A DNA stretch of 64,000 nt, taken from assembly GCA_013420905.1 (NCBI GenBank), contig JAAXNY010000006.1, positions 2,480,001-2,544,000 on the forward strand. The letters are read 5' to 3'. Under the pieces are notes generated by a model. The model did not search any database and was not told the DNA's origin. It worked only from the letters and a program-made list of their open reading frames with translations. Of this stretch, positions 42,530 to 53,530 are shown piece after piece (positions within the stretch are counted from its first letter, which is position 1; each line of letters opens with the position of its first letter). The DNA comes from Collybia mongolica. Taxonomy: Eukaryota > Basidiomycota > Agaricomycetes > Agaricales > Clitocybaceae. The translations under genes and the position numbers were made by a program.

Positions 42530-43876
42530 TCACCCAGTGTGGGGCCCTTTAAAGACGAGTAACTCTCGTCCGGCACGGACGCCGAGTGGTCCGCGTCTGC
42601 CGAGGGGGACCGCAGTGACAAGCTCGAAACCCAGTTCACCAACAATCTTCAAGACATGCATAAGAAACAGTGCGGGCTCCACCTCTGATGCTAGAAGAGT
42701 ATTCTAAGCTTGACTATTACCAATGATAAGGGAGACAGTACTGACCACCGAATGTATTCTTTCGCTTGACTTCTATCACACGAAGATTTTCGTCTGTGGC
42801 CTCATCACTAGCAATTTTACGGGGTAAGACTGCTTTGAGATGCGCTCCGAGTGAAATATCAATAGTAGTGGGTGGATTAATTAGCGTTAGGCGACGTCCA
42901 CCCTGAGAGAAGTAGGCAAGAAAAAATCCAGATGCGAAATCCTGGGCTGTTACTTCAAAGATCAAACGAGGTGGCTGTGATATAGGTTTTCCGTAAGCAA
43001 TGATGGGAGGCTCAATCGAAAGAGCACGAACTGGGTTCCCTGTGTTGATACAAGTTTGGAACGCAAAACCCTTTGAAATGAGATTGGTATATATTTGTAT
43101 GATAGGTATGAATATCACATACTCGTCGCGCAAACAGTGTGAATAGCTCAACCACAATTTTGTAAGCACTATGTAACAGTGTTGTGAGTAATGCTGACTG
43201 AAGAGATGTGTGGCTTACACTGCGCTGTTGGGCCCGTTCACCGCCCAGGGGGAGTTTCTGAATCTTACTGTCCAGTCATGGCCGTGCTGCGAGTCGGATT
43301 CGATACCATCTGGCCACATTGGCAGTATACTTTGCCTTAACTCTTCCATCGCTGGTTTCATGATATTTTCTAGTCGTAATTCGTTATTGCCAATGAATAA
43401 CATAAACATATGATCTATTTGAAAAACGATAACTATGAAATCGACTAAGAATTAAGATTGGACGAACAAGGTCGAAAATCCGGGTTGGTCGCAGGGATGG
43501 GGATGTTACCGTTAGAGTATGTTCGTGACCTTGTTAGTGGCAGGGGCTGCTGTTGCACATTATTTGATCGCTGTCTGGTAAGGGAGTTGTCTATCGTCGT
43601 TTTTTTCATGGCAGATTTCAGAGGTTGGTGTGCTGTGGCTGCAGGGGTTGTAGCCGTTCTGCGGTGACTCTTCTGGCGTGGCGTCATCACGCCTGGGGGG
43701 ATGAACGGTACTTGTGTATCACGGGCGTCTGGGCGGAGTGGTGGTTGCATGTATTGGCTGGGAGGATAGGAGAAAGGCGGGTAGCCATTGCTTGGGCCAG
43801 CAGCATGCGGTTGAGATTGCTGATAGATAGGTTGACCATAATAGGGGTAGTTTGCGTAAGATTGCATATTGGCCAT
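42530..43876 (-). CDS. Conserved basidiomycete protein of unknown function
   Basis: Exons (5' to 3') 43876-43468, 43414-43219, 43168-43123, 43070-42746, 42684-42530; 376 residues. N-terminal 135 residues are low complexity (Gln/Pro/Tyr, then Arg/Ser/Thr), probably disordered. The C-terminal domain has NELRLENIMKPAMEELRQSI, MWPDGIESDSQHGHDWTVRF, YKIVVELFTLFARRGFAFQ, PRLIFEVTAQDFASGFFLAY, LPRKIASDEATDENLRVIEV, VPLGRRGPLGVRAGRELLVF. I recognise this HDWxVxF / RGPLGxRxGREL pattern from agaricomycete hypothetical proteins; no known activity. Start could also be the ATG at 43867. Exon 1 end (43468) is the least certain splice site. Divergent from MPC1, 336 bp apart. Confidence 0.8.
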
Positions 43877-44212
43877 TGGGGTGTGAAGCTCAAAATCAGA
43901 ATGAGCGGTCAAGAAGGTACATGAGGTAGGCTTGTCGGAGAAACGCGTTCCAAGCTGCAACGTGTTGAATTGCCTTTCCCAGCAGATAAAATCTGGCCGC
44001 AAGCTATGTTTCTGTTGTCAGAGAGGGTGTATGAGGTTGCACAAGGCCAATGTTTACTGAAAAAAGCAGCTAAACACGTTTCACGGTTTGGACCCTTTGA
44101 CTACAGTAGACATTAACATCGAATTCCCCGTTCACATATTTACATTATACGAGGCGGTGTAATCACGTGACTCTACATTAAAATCCCATTCTTCCCCGTT
44201 CCATTCGCTGTA
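43877..44212. promoter_or_regulatory. Shared divergent promoter region
   Basis: 336 bp between the start codons of the unknown gene (minus) and MPC1 (plus). Contains CACGTG at 44164-44169, an E-box-type palindrome about 45 bp before the MPC1 ATG, and a pyrimidine-rich stretch (CCCATTCTTCCCCGTTCC) just before the start. No repeat DNA. Confidence 0.4.
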
Positions 44213-44843
44213 ATGTCTTCAACATTCTTCACATGGTTGCGTAGCCCCGCAGCGCGCGATTATTTCTTCAGTAAGCATCCTTCGCTACTTCCACAACCTA
44301 CTCCACTCAATATACCCACCTTATAGGCACACATTTCTGGGGTCCTGTCAGTTTCAACCACTCTTTTTAACTTGGTTGAATCATTTACAAATACCAGGTA
44401 GCCAACTGGGGTCTCCCTCTGGCCGCCCTAGCAGATCTTCGGAAGGATGAGGAAGTTATTTCTGGGACTATGACAACGGCTTTAGCCTGTTATTCGTGAG
44501 TCGGTGGTTGGCTGTAGTTTCCTCATTACTCGAAAATGAATGGTCTTTGGCAGAATGGTTTTTATGCGCTTTGGTCTGTTTGACCGTCACCCTTCCTTTT
44601 ATTCGAAATACTAAATTTCGCTTAGCTTGGCGTGTACAACCGCGAAACTATCTTTTGTTCGCATGCCATTTCACGAATGCTACTGCCCAATCCGTACAAG
44701 ATGCCCGTTTTGTCAATTACTGGTACAATGGAGGCCGCGAGAAGCAGCTGGGGCTCATTGGGACGACGGACGAGGGTACTGGAGGAGTCACACAGGCCGT
44801 CAAGGCGGCACGAGAAGAGACAAAGAAAATCTCCGAAAAATGA
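44213..44843 (+). CDS. MPC1: Mitochondrial pyruvate carrier subunit 1
   Basis: Inner-membrane subunit that with MPC2 or MPC3 imports pyruvate into mitochondria. Exons 44213-44270, 44327-44346, 44398-44495, 44554-44573, 44626-44843; two of the five exons are only 20 nt. 137 residues. Segments: [95 protein letters not shown]. These cover the amphipathic N-terminus and the membrane segments of the family. A charged C-terminal extension follows ([18 protein letters not shown]). Convergent with DNA ligase I, stop codons 65 bp apart. Confidence 0.94.
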
Positions 44844-44908
44844 TGTATGTGTTTGCCCAAATGAGTAGATGTAGCACATTATACAGAGATACCTCAAAGA
44901 TTTACATT

Positions 44909-47900
44909 TTACCAAAATTCATCCTCGGCATCACGGCCCTTTTTTTTCTTTCCATTGCTCTGAGCTAGTGTCTGTCGTTCGTACATCTCTGCGACCTGGA
45001 AGTGACTAATTTGCGACCCCTTCTACAATCATATATAAAAGTTTCTTACCTGTTCAGGTCCAGTTGCGTCATCGGCCGCCTTATCATCTCGTATACGAAT
45101 AAATCGTGGAAATCGTAGAGATATACCCCTGTCCTCAACCTTCAAAGGAATCAGCTCACGGTAACAACGAGATGAAAGAACTTACAAGTCCTTGGGCAGC
45201 GGTATAAACGGGACTTAAACTCAGGTCCGCCGTCAGGACCTCCCAAACAATTTTGGGCTCAAACCATATATCCGGCTTAGCTCCTCCAATTTTTACATCA
45301 CCTCGAACTTTAACAAGCTCGAGAGGATTCAAGGTTTCGTAATGCGCCTGAAGAACCTCCTCACTGAAACCTGTGCCGATTTTGCAGATGGTTTGGAACT
45401 CCTCCGAATCACTGTCGTAGCATGCGAGAAGGAAAGCCCCATATAAGTTGGTTCGCTTCCCTTTGCCATAGTATCCTCCTACGACAACCAGATCGAGTGA
45501 GTCACCAACACCAACTAAGTAGTCTTTTTTCAGCTGTCATAGAGGACGATTTGGATGTTAATCAGGATTAGATAGTCCATGGAACTTACTTTGAGCCAAT
45601 TGACGCTCCGTCTACTTGGTTCATAGAAACTTGCATCACTATCGAGCATTTTGACCATGAGCCCTTCACAACCATCCCTCACGCTGTCTTCAAGGAACGT
45701 TTGAATTTCGTCTGTGGTTTCACTGTCAGAAGACTTCGCGAAGTCAAATTCACCCGGGACAACTGTGAAGTGCTCTCGTAACAGTTCACGCCTTTCCTGA
45801 AGCGACTTTTGCAAAAGAGACTGGATAATGGTCAATATTACAACAAAAAAATATAACGAAGTAGATGATTTACCTCTCCATTGAGGAACAGCAAATCAAA
45901 AGCGAACAGGCAGACACGGACTTGGATATCTTCCACCTTGACATCTTTGCGTTTTCTCCGACTTAGTTCTTGGAAAGGCATTAACTTTCCAGTCGCCCGG
46001 TCAATCGCCACAGCTTCGGCATCCAGGACAAAAGACTTCGTAGAATCTTTAATGCACTGCGGAGAGGATTAGCGTCTGGTATTGTGATATAAGAGATAAC
46101 GAACTTTTGGAAGCTGCTCTACAAGATCTGGATATTTCTTACTCATATCTTCCGAGTTTCTGCTGAAGACAGCAACCGTTCCATCGTTGAGTTTGTGCAC
46201 CTACGTCCTACGTTAAAACATATAGAGATTGTGATGCATCGAACCAACCTGAGCTCGCTCCCCGTCGTATTTATATTCACAAGTAAATCGCTTGTTCTCA
46301 AACCTATCAAGAACTTCACCAATCGCCTTCGTAGGTTTCGCAAGCATAGGTTTCAGCGGTACTCCAGGAGTAAGCTTACAATACTCCCTCAGATCAGTAA
46401 TACCATGTTCAAGTAAAGCAGGGATGACTTGGTCGTATGATGGCAGCTCGCTGTCGAGACCGTGAGTTCAGAAATACAACGAGAAACGTTCACGTACCTG
46501 TAAACAGCTTTAATAATATGCGAACCTTCCTCTAGTCGTGTAGCGAGTTTCTCTTCATCCCATTTCTTGGTTGCTACAAGGTCCTATGTTAGAACATGTA
46601 TAAAAATTAGAATATTAAAATCTACCTCGTTCGCTCTCGGCTATGACGGCAGCATGGGCAATAGCGACGAGTACTGACCGTTCGGCATTACCAATCCGAA
46701 GTTTTCCTTCCAAGCTTCGTACTATGTACTTGGCCTCAAAGTCTTGACATGCAGCAAGAAGTTTCGTAATAATTGAAACTTTCTTTGCTTGTGACTACCA
46801 TATCATGAACAACAGTCATGAAAGCATGAACGACAACGAACCGCGTGGCCAGAAGTGAGGGCAATATCCTTCAGATTTTTAAAAACGACAGGAACAGTCA
46901 GAGGTTTTTGTTTGAAGAGAGTCTTTTGGCTATTTTTCGAGTTCTTCCGTTGCCGTAAGTTAGAAGTGGATATAATATTGCATTATGGAGTTTACCATAG
47001 CAACAAGTCCCAAATCTCCCTCTTTCTTCAAGTCCGCTTTGACGACCGCTGAACTTCTTCCCGTCGATTCACCGATGGCCTTGATCAATAAGCTTTCTCC
47101 AATCCCTAGCTCAATACCAATATAATCTGGGCTTAACTATCAACGAATGAGATATCATCAAGCTAATTGTGGATGTGCACTCACCCGGTTTATACAGAGA
47201 TAGACCGCTTGCAGCAGAGATTGGGGGTCACCTTTAGCACTTCTCTGGATAACTAGAAGCAGCAATGAAGTCAAGAATGCATTTTTTTCCAATCTCCTTG
47301 TCGTGGATTCAATATGCGCAAACGTCTTTGCAAGCGCAGCATAGGGAACCCTACAAGCGGGCTTTCGTTGAGTGAGCTTAGACTTTGGGGGACAAAGTGA
47401 ACCCACGGGTCTCCGATTTTCCAACCACCCTTGACATCGACGTCATCCTTCTTCAGCAGCGCCGCCTCAGCGCTACAACATTATACAAGTCGTACTTTGT
47501 TAATCTATATTGGGGCATGGGTGGAATGTCGCGCACCTTTTTGAAGCGACAATAGTGTCCAGTTCAGTTTCATTGTCGGAGTCAGGTTCACTAACCCCTT
47601 CCTCTTCTTCGTCATTGTTTGAGGAGATAAATCCTTCATTGGTCTCCTTCACTGACACACTCCCCACTTCTTTCCTTTTCCTTTTAGAGTTGGGAGAATG
47701 TGTTATGTTTTTTGCCGCCAGATGTGATGTAGGCTTCATTGCTGATGCTTATTTATGGAAGACGTTCTCTCACAGATTATTAAAACGTACTTAAGGATGT
47801 GGGGGCATCGACGTCTTCGTCTGAGTCGATGATCCTTCGTTTCTTCAGTCTGGTGCGTTCTGATGGGGATTATATGCGTACAACGCCTGCTTATGGACCC

Positions 47901-48233
47901 AAACCTGCGCACCTTCTGTTACGCGACTAACGAGCGACATCGTTGGCGTGGAATTCCCGGCTAATCATGTTCAGAATTGGCCCCGAAGTTACAGAGTTGA
48001 GCACACCTTCCACGGTCTTCCTATGTTCCTTCTCCACGATATTCTCCTCTGTTTTCATCGCGTCCGTGGCATCGATTCGCTTTCTCTTGGTACCCCACAT
48101 TTCTGCAAGATTGGACTGCTGGGCCGGTGCTGGTTTCATGGACTTTGGAATTTCGAAGAATTTGCCTAAGGAGCTATTAACGACGAAAAGGGCGAAATGG
48201 GGTGAGCCAACCTAACGTTTGCTGGCGACCCAT
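44909..48233 (-). CDS. LIG1: DNA ligase I (ATP-dependent, replicative)
   Basis: Seals Okazaki fragments and repair nicks in the nucleus. 17 exons: 48233-48212, 48165-48007, 47859-47791, 47741-47537, 47472-47407, 47350-47185, 47136-46996, 46943-46842, 46794-46626, 46573-46498, 46450-46249, 46200-46105, 46056-45874, 45820-45590, 45533-45186, 45139-45050, 44995-44909; 803 residues. The N-terminus [16 protein letters not shown] is a perfect PCNA-binding PIP box (QxxLxxFF). A disordered acidic/basic region follows, then the DNA-binding domain ([40 protein letters not shown]), the adenylation domain with catalytic Lys in [28 protein letters not shown], and OB-fold ([39 protein letters not shown]). 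Exon 1 (22 nt) was chosen because it completes the PIP box. Intron 2 is 147 nt; the others are 43-65 nt. Confidence 0.95.
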
Positions 48234-48260
48234 TGGTGTTGATGATGCGCGGGACGTAAG

Positions 48261-48266
48261 ACGCGT
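48261..48266. promoter_or_regulatory. MluI cell-cycle box upstream of DNA ligase I
   Basis: ACGCGT, 28 bp upstream of the LIG1 start codon. MCB elements bound by MBF drive G1/S genes in fungi, and yeast DNA ligase (CDC9) is a known target. A related word TCGCGT is at 48291. One hexamer in CG-rich DNA can arise by chance, so moderate weight. Confidence 0.45.
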
Positions 48267-48336
48267 GGCAAACATATGCATACATCACGTCGCGTTCGCT
48301 GAAATCAGGGTGTCGGTTGAGTTGAACTGGGCCACT

Positions 48337-48357
48337 GTAAGGGGAGCGCATATGCGC
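48337..48357. repeat. Palindrome at the right edge of gene island 3
   Basis: GGGGAGCGCATATGCGCCCC folds with one bulged A. After it the composition turns AT-rich and CpG-poor. ACGTCTCGT follows 1 nt later, faintly like the Helitron-type end elsewhere, but orientation and spacing do not fit well. Confidence 0.4.
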
Positions 48358-48359
48358 CC

Positions 48360-49380
48360 CACGTCTCGTCGTTTAGATATACCTCACCTCGTCATATAGA
48401 TACCTATTTGCTGCCATATGCCTTGAGACTACCTTGGCATAACTCTATCTACCTTGTGACATATCCCTTGCCCCTTTCACAGCTATTACAGTATTTTACT
48501 GGTCAGTTGTACACCATGGTTCATCTGTACACTAGACTCTTTCTCAAGAATCAAAACATATTTGGGCACAGCATTGACTGTATATCATGTACATAGTTTC
48601 TGCACACTAGCAACAGGGGTTATGTTGGTGGTAGAGGACTTTGCTGACCTATCACTCCTGATTGTTTGCTATTTTCATAGAATCACAAAATCATTTATCA
48701 GCAACTACACATAGAATAACAGCTCCCTAGAAGAAAGGCAAGCTGTAGAACATATATACCTTCCCACAGTATTGTTCTATATCATATTTTCAGTGGATCA
48801 TTGAGTAGCCATTGAGAACAAGACATACATATAGATGTTGGATGAGGTGTTTTGGGGGTATGTATATGACACTGTCCCTGCTGTCACACCCCAAATCATG
48901 TCATGCCAGCCAACTGTAAGAGGAACACCCATTCCTGCACATACTACCCTGACTTCACACATTGGCATTGAGATCAGTACTTGCACTTGCACATTGGCAC
49001 TCACTCACACATTGGATTCTAGTTGGAGTATGTTGGGTTCCAGTTGGAGCACATTGATTTACTTGTAGATAGTGCACATCATGACCCTGAGCCATGTGGC
49101 AACAATGGGACTTCACAGCTATTATTTAGAATAGGTACATAGGATAGAGACCCTTGGCAGAGGATCCTCAGAGTATTCTCTTTGAATTCCTGCACTAGGT
49201 AAGTAGATAGCCTGTTACTTGACTTCTATAATATAACTTTGGATTCCTCTGCTAGATCATACATTGGCCAACTTGGGGTCAGTGCAGTGTGACATAGGGT
49301 TGCCCTTTTACACCATTTTAATGGTGCAAATAATGAATTTTCCAGTTAATCCATTCCAACAATATTCTATTGTCAACAAT
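48360..49380. other. AT-rich, CpG-poor region without recognised gene
   Basis: Only short frames (under 78 codons) without family resemblance. Repeat words ACACATTGG and CTTGCACTTGCACATTGGC occur near 48950-49015. Likely decayed transposon DNA. Confidence 0.4.
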
Positions 49381-50260
49381 AATGGCTCATAAAGCTCTAT
49401 CTGAAGCAAAAAAGGCACAGCTCTGATGACAAGAACAGGACTCAGCAATGGCACATGCTGTGCTTCAATGTCAGGCAGAACAGGCTCAACCTGGACATGA
49501 GAAAAAGGCAGGGTTATGAACAATCTGTCAACAGGTTGAGAAGGAATGGTATCTTGAGAAGCATCAAAAGATCACCTTAAATCATAACACCCTATGAAAC
49601 CTGGCCAATAGAGGATGAACAAGGTTAGAGTCAAATGCCAACAAGGGCTGGATTTATCAATGAATCAAGACATTCATTGGTGACCAACTCCAGTTTCAGG
49701 GAATTTAGATTCAATTGATGAAACAGAGGTAGTCAAAGTTGCAGTTGAAATGGGAGATTGGGGTTTTGTGTTCAGCCATCAAAGGTTGAAAGAGCATGTT
49801 GATGCAATTATATAGGCTCAAATTGAATCTAAATTCCCTGAAACTGGAGTTGGTCACCAATGAATGTCTTGATTCATTGATAAGCATTCAGATCAGCTCC
49901 ATATGCATGTTGCCCATCCACTGAGCACCAAGTGTAGTCAGGCTGTCAATGAGAATGCAAACACAAAATATTTCAATATGGTGGAGGATTTACAGCTCCA
50001 TGGTGATGAGGGGAAACTAGTTGCAGCCAAATACACATGGACACTTGATGAAGGAGGGTTTCAAGCAAACAGGGATGAGGGCTTTGAGTGGGTTATTAGA
50101 ACAAAAGGGAAGAAGCTTCAATATTGACAGCAGAGGGGAATGTGAGAAAACATAACTGTGATTATACTGTAATTATTTGTGCCAATGGAATAGCACTACT
50201 ACTAGTCATCATATTTGAAGGAAAGGGTTACCTTTTTTTTTTTGAGTTCTGTTTATTGAC
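49381..50260 (+). pseudogene. Pogo-like (DDE_1) transposase remnant
   Basis: Pieces in order: MAHKALSEAKKAQL (49381), QVEKEWYLEKHQKITLNHNT (HTH region), LESNANKGW, then an inverted duplicate (49654-49716), VAVEMGDWGFVFSHQRLKEH, ESKFPETGVGH, HSDQLHMHVAHPLSTK, QAVNENANTKYFNMVEDLQL, TLDEGGFQANRDEGFEWVIR, TKGKKLQY, then the start of ANGIALLLVIIFEGKGY. This is the layout of basidiomycete pogo-type transposases (HTH_CenpB and DDE domains; first catalytic Asp in LDEGGF). Stops and frame changes throughout; the C-terminal half is lost. Confidence 0.7.
49654..49883. repeat. Perfect 63-bp inverted duplication inside the transposase remnant
   Basis: Arms 49654-49716 and 49821-49883 are exact reverse complements, with 104 bp between. 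The right arm is the normal coding orientation (ESKFPETGVGH); the left arm is an inverted extra copy. The two arms share every base although the surrounding gene is decayed. Confidence 0.9.
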
Positions 50261-50509
50261 CATTGGGGTGATGCCCTATGGTTGTCAATACATGAGCATG
50301 TACCTAATGTGCAGACTGTCCAATGATCTATGGTATGACTAACTGTGGGGGTGTATGCCTATCAAGTGGCAAACAGAGATTATACCCATAAGGGTTGTGT
50401 GTAGACTAGATGAGGGGAGTGTGGGGTGGGAAATGGGGGAGTGTGGGTGGTGAAGGAGCATGGGGTAGAATGGGGATTGGCATAGGATAGAGTGGGAATT
50501 GGGTGGGAG
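50261..50509. other. Unassigned region
   Basis: Contains a T-run (50231-50242 just upstream) and a G-rich block with GTGGGG/GGGGGAGTGTGGG words (50415-50505). No coding evidence. Confidence 0.3.
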
Positions 50510-51290
50510 GTATTAGTCTGGACTAGCTGTAGAAAGAGTCCCAAATGATTCTTCAAATCTGTGTATTTCATTGATATAGTGGAAGAGAGCAGGCCACACT
50601 TTATTATCACCTAGTAGTTTCTTCCATTGCAAGGCTGCTCCACCTAGGGTCTCATGCAGAGTCTGTGGGTGTCCCTCATATGCTAGACAGTGGAAAAGGA
50701 AGTAGACAATAGTCTTGTTGGTACTTTGGCAGGACAGACAGGCTGGGGATTTAGTACTATATATGCAGTGGAGATGATGATTCAAGGCAATGTGACCTGA
50801 ATGCAGCTGGACTAGGAGGCTGGTGTTGTGCTGTAGGAGGTGGGCAATGTTTTTTTCTGAAACTTGAAGATAGCATTGCTGGGTCAATCTTCTTTATTTT
50901 GTCATAGTGTGGGCCTTTCTTGAAAGCGTTGCACACATTGTCCTTCAGACATTTGTTGAAACTTTGCTTGGCTGCCAATTTGCTAATGGGTAGCAGTTTT
51001 CTCAGGAAGGAAGTTAGCTGCCAGCTGGATGCACCTTGTGCTGCCTTCTTGGCTTCTTCATCTGTCCTTTCATTGCCTCACACTCCTTCATGCCCTGGTA
51101 CCCATGTCACCTGAATTGCCACATTGGCATGTACCTCATTGAGAGCTTCCACATTCTGGTGGGTTTGGTCTAGTAGGTAGTGCCCTGAGTTGGCTTTTTG
51201 TGAGTCAAGTCCCATTATGGCTACTTGGTTGTCTACTGCAAATAGAACCAATGTGAGGGCCATCCTGTAGATATTATTGAAATACACCTT
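50510..51290 (-). pseudogene. LINE RNase H domain remnant
   Basis: Minus-strand pieces: LVLFAVDNQVAIMGLDSQKA, QVTWVPGHEGV (then a stop), GNERTDEEAKKAAQGASSWQ, KQSFNKCLKDN, SLLVQLHSGHIALNHHLHCI, a C-L-S-C zinc-type motif with VYFLFHCLAYEGHPQ, and FHYINEIHRFEESFG. The DNQ, WVPGHxxxxGNExADxxAK pattern is the RNase H domain of fungal non-LTR retrotransposons. It is a different family from the LINE at 25812/32031. Stops between pieces. Confidence 0.75.
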
Positions 51291-51935
51291 TCTATTTGCC
51301 CTCTCTTACATGCTCTTGAGCTCTAAAAGCTCTTCTCTTCACCTTGACTATTGGCCTTGTACTCCAACTTCAAACTGGAGAAGTATACTGTATTTGCACA
51401 CTGCACTGTATCTAGAGGCTAAGACATTGCACCACACATAAGTAGTGTTGACAGTAATGCATCCATCAGAGATGTGAAGCAAAAATGTGACTATCTCTGA
51501 ACAGGTTCTCTCCTAAAAAGTTGAGGTGGTCTTCAAGTCTAATGAAGTTGTCAGCAAACCAAGTAAAATGAAAGGAGAGCTACCACAAAGGCAGTGATTG
51601 AGAGTGGCAAGAATGAGTGACTAAACAAGTTTGCAAAGTGGCTTACAATCCATCTGACTGAGTATACAACTTCTTTGGGTGGTGCAAAGTAAGAAAAATT
51701 TGCTACTTAGGACACAATACCTTCAGAGAGTGTACTAGTCTGGAGAGTGCTTCAAATGCAAATGAGAGCAGTTTTGAAATGTAAAGCAAAAGGGATTGTA
51801 AAGTTATTATTCTTTGCAGTGAAGTACAGAGGTTTTATACTACAAAGACTACATCTAAATGGAGTATATAGAGTAAAATTTCAGAGAGCAAGTGAAGCAA
51901 GTCTGTCTTGGACATAGTAATTAGGAATAAATTGC
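51291..51935. other. Unassigned AT-rich region
   Basis: Flanked by LINE RNase H and LTR-B. No ORF or repeat unit recognised. Confidence 0.35.
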
Positions 51936-53153
51936 TGAAAGGGGGCTCCTGGGCTATAAGCATGCTGATGCTATGAAATGTAATCTCTTACACACACACA
52001 CACTAAATCTAACAATCAACACACAAAACAGTAGGAATCACCTGATTTGAATTTGGGTTCAAGTGCATGAAAGCACTAAGTTTTTAATAGTACTAGTCAA
52101 AGCCTTTTCAATGATTTCTCAGTGGGTCTGATTCAGACAAGGCTTTGACACAAGTGTTTAGACCTTAGGTATATTTTATAGTAGCTTTTCAATTATAGAC
52201 TGAGTACCAAGTGTACATTCAATTATTAATGATCCCAAGTGGATTGATAAGTCCAAGTGACTTTTAAATCAAAGGTGCCAAGTGCACCAAAGGCCAAGTG
52301 CCTAATAATTCCAACAGACAATATGATGAACTGAACTCTTCAATTCTGCAATCTCTTAGCCAAGTGCTTTGAGACAATTCTAATCAAGACAATTGAAGCA
52401 ATCTGGTCCTTAATTTGTGCATGCAATAGTGTTTTAACAAATATGATTTGTATATCCTATTGTAGCACAAAGTGGGAGTAAGATTCCTTACCTCTGCACT
52501 ACCTATCTATGGTCTATTTATAGTGTACAAACTTAATATTATAAAGAATTGTAATCTTATGTGGAACAAGACCTCCCTGTGCCAAGGGCTTGTATTCTAA
52601 TACTGACTTGTCTTCTACAGTTTGGTATGCATGCCATTTGTATCAATTATGTCATTACTTATTACTTGGCCAATATTAAGATAGCTGGCTAAACTCTTAT
52701 CAACACTCAGCAGTGCACTTGGTTATTTCTAAACTGTGTGGTACTGTCTTTTACTTCTCCTGATCATTCCAGTTGTCATTTGCAGTATTCTGTCTTTCCA
52801 GTAGTTAACACCAAGCACCCCTGACTAGACTCTGGCCTTGGGTTGTGCAAGTCCTGAATTTACAATTACTTCTCCTATTAATGATGATCCCTGGACTAAT
52901 GATATCATACTATAACAGTTACTTATGGTTTAAGATACTGAGGTTGTAACCAGGTGTGGTGAATAGAACTAATAATAGGCCATACTCATAGTCCTCTGTA
53001 CTGATAGTGTATTAATCGTTAGACTAGTTCACTCTGATTAACCATCTTGGAGCTTGACTCTAATCCTCTATCACCTTTTACTTAGTTATTAGAAATGATA
53101 CTACTAGCCTTATTTGTTGACTTTACAAGTGCAAACAATTTCAGGCCATATCA
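51936..53153 (+). mobile_element. LTR-B copy 1 (1.2 kb)
   Basis: Starts TGAAAGGGGGCTCCTGGG and ends GGCCATATCA. About 80% similar to 53531-54723 and to the split copy at 15058-27201. Contains an ACACAC microsatellite (51988-52001). Left flank ATTGC and right flank GCATA do not match, so a target duplication is not shown; the right flank is LTR-A pol. Confidence 0.75.
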
Positions 53154-53175
53154 GCATAATGTCCAATGAACTTTC

Positions 53176-53474
53176 TGTTAGAATGAGCAGAAGAGAGTGA
53201 ATGAACAAGAGTGAATACCTGTCTCTACTATTGGAGCTGAATGTCCTCAAGTAGTCAGAAGATCTGTGTATTTGAGTTGTTGTGACTGAGGTACAGCTCA
53301 GTTGGACAGTCAGCTATATACAAGACAGTATGTAGATGACTAAGAGCTAATGTGTAAATCTTAGTAAGGAATTGGTAATACATGAGTAAGCATACTATCT
53401 AAGAATAACATTGGGTCAGATGACAGATATGATGTCAGCAGGTATGACCAGATCAGGTATGATCAAATCTAACA
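53176..53474. mobile_element. Solo LTR-C (299 bp) with 5-bp duplication
   Basis: TGTTAGAATGAG to CAAATCTAACA, 299 bp, flanked by CTTTC on both sides (53171-53175, 53475-53479). Removing it and one CTTTC restores the LTR-A pol reading. Related internal sequence not seen in the window. Confidence 0.85.
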
Positions 53475-53530
53475 CTTTCAGTAGAAGTTTGCAAATCTGA
53501 GGAATGATTGGACTTGTTTACTGTTGCCAG

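Noticed and set aside
48337..48375. Palindrome plus CTCGT as a fourth Helitron-like terminus
   Set aside because: Hairpin sequence differs, spacing to CTCG is only 4-5 nt, and the orientation would place the element body on the gene side.
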